From Desulfobacteraceae bacterium (lineage in GTDB: Bacteria > Desulfobacterota > Desulfobacteria > Desulfobacterales > UBA5852): a stretch of DNA of 64,000 nt. Location of the stretch: contig JABZFP010000030.1 in NCBI GenBank assembly GCA_014237395.1, positions 888,211-952,210 on the forward strand, read 5' to 3'. Position 1 is the stretch's first letter. Each line of letters starts with the position of its first letter. Below the pieces are notes generated by a model. The model ran no database searches, was not told the DNA's origin, and saw only the letters and a list, made by a program, of their open reading frames with translations. Positions 63,745 through 64,000 of this stretch are shown piece after piece. Made by a program: the position numbers and the translations under genes.

Positions 63745-64000
63745 CGGCGTTGATCTGTCCACGAATTAAAGCAAACACGGTACCCTAACCCCCAACTGGC
63801 CTGACTCCACGCCGATGCGTGCGGATATTTTTCTTGATTCGCCCCTTGCCGCAGAAGGCGGTTATGATTATTATGGGTAATACGAAAAAAAACACCCAAG
63901 GGGCAAAAAAACAGGTTGACAGGTATATGGTCGATCCTATATAAAGCCTTTTTTGTCAGCGCACGAAAACGCTGGCAGCCGCGGCCTCTGAGTTGCGGTG
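63745..64000. other. Region after tyrS up to the right edge
   Basis: No gene begins inside the window. The stretch contains an A-rich tract near 63885-63912 and a strong promoter at 63916. The last 50 bases are leader of whatever follows, perhaps a stable-RNA operon; this cannot be verified here. Confidence 0.5.
63916..63943 (+). promoter_or_regulatory. Strong sigma70 promoter reading off the right edge
   Basis: A perfect TTGACA (63916-63921) and TATATA (63938-63943) are 16 bp apart; an overlapping TATAAA would give 18. An A-rich tract just upstream resembles an UP element. This design is typical of strong stable-RNA promoters. Confidence 0.65.

Overview
The window is G+C-rich DNA from a free-living Gram-negative bacterium, most likely a sulfate-reducing deltaproteobacterium (Desulfobacterota, Desulfosarcina/Desulfobacteraceae-like). 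Grounds are a YeiH-type putative sulfate exporter, a tungsten-type aldehyde:ferredoxin oxidoreductase, sigma54 activators placed beside their apparent targets, many sensor kinases plus an HD-GYP regulator, and an ATP synthase operon of order b'-b-delta-alpha-gamma-beta-epsilon that lacks the a and c subunits. The genus is inference.

Layout. 1-1055: a glycosyltransferase cut by the left edge. 1411-15346: a signalling region. A haem-type (CxxCH) DUF3365 histidine kinase and an NtrC-like regulator precede the YeiH-like transporter and a 65-residue membrane partner. Between regulator and transporter lie a sigma54 promoter and repeated upstream sites. Then come a UspA protein, a protein kinase-UspA-CZB fusion, a phosphoesterase, a second protein kinase carrying the same DUF3365 sensor, an SDR enzyme and an HD-GYP regulator. 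15486-19054: an orphan ParA with a small partner, and a hybrid sensor kinase.

19163-30171: a probable polyamine module. A PAS-sigma54 activator is followed by two palindromic upstream sites and a good -24/-12 promoter. Downstream are a class III aminotransferase, a small unknown protein, aldehyde ferredoxin oxidoreductase, a MoaD-like protein, PotABCD and agmatine deiminase. The set suggests uptake of putrescine/spermidine or agmatine, transamination to an aminoaldehyde and ferredoxin-linked oxidation of that aldehyde.

30393-39929: mixed genes: LysS, CheW, a PiT-PhoU phosphate transporter behind a clear 11-bp-periodic Pho-box-like array, an orphan DNA methyltransferase, a histidine phosphatase, a periplasmic binding protein, small stress proteins and an ATC-hydrolase-like protein. 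39930-43835: a more A+T-rich stretch with an iron-sulfur protein and a membrane-anchored hydrolase, ending at tRNA-Pro(GGG). A 21-bp exact copy of part of that tRNA lies at 40400-40420.

43987-64000: mostly housekeeping genes: LD-carboxypeptidase, a serine beta-lactamase-like hydrolase, mreBCD-mrdA-rodA and bactofilin (cell shape), the ATP synthase operon, a GlmU-like uridylyltransferase, ZapB-like and ZapA proteins, 6S RNA, RNase Y and TyrS. A strong promoter points off the right edge. No CRISPR array, rRNA or intact insertion sequence was seen.
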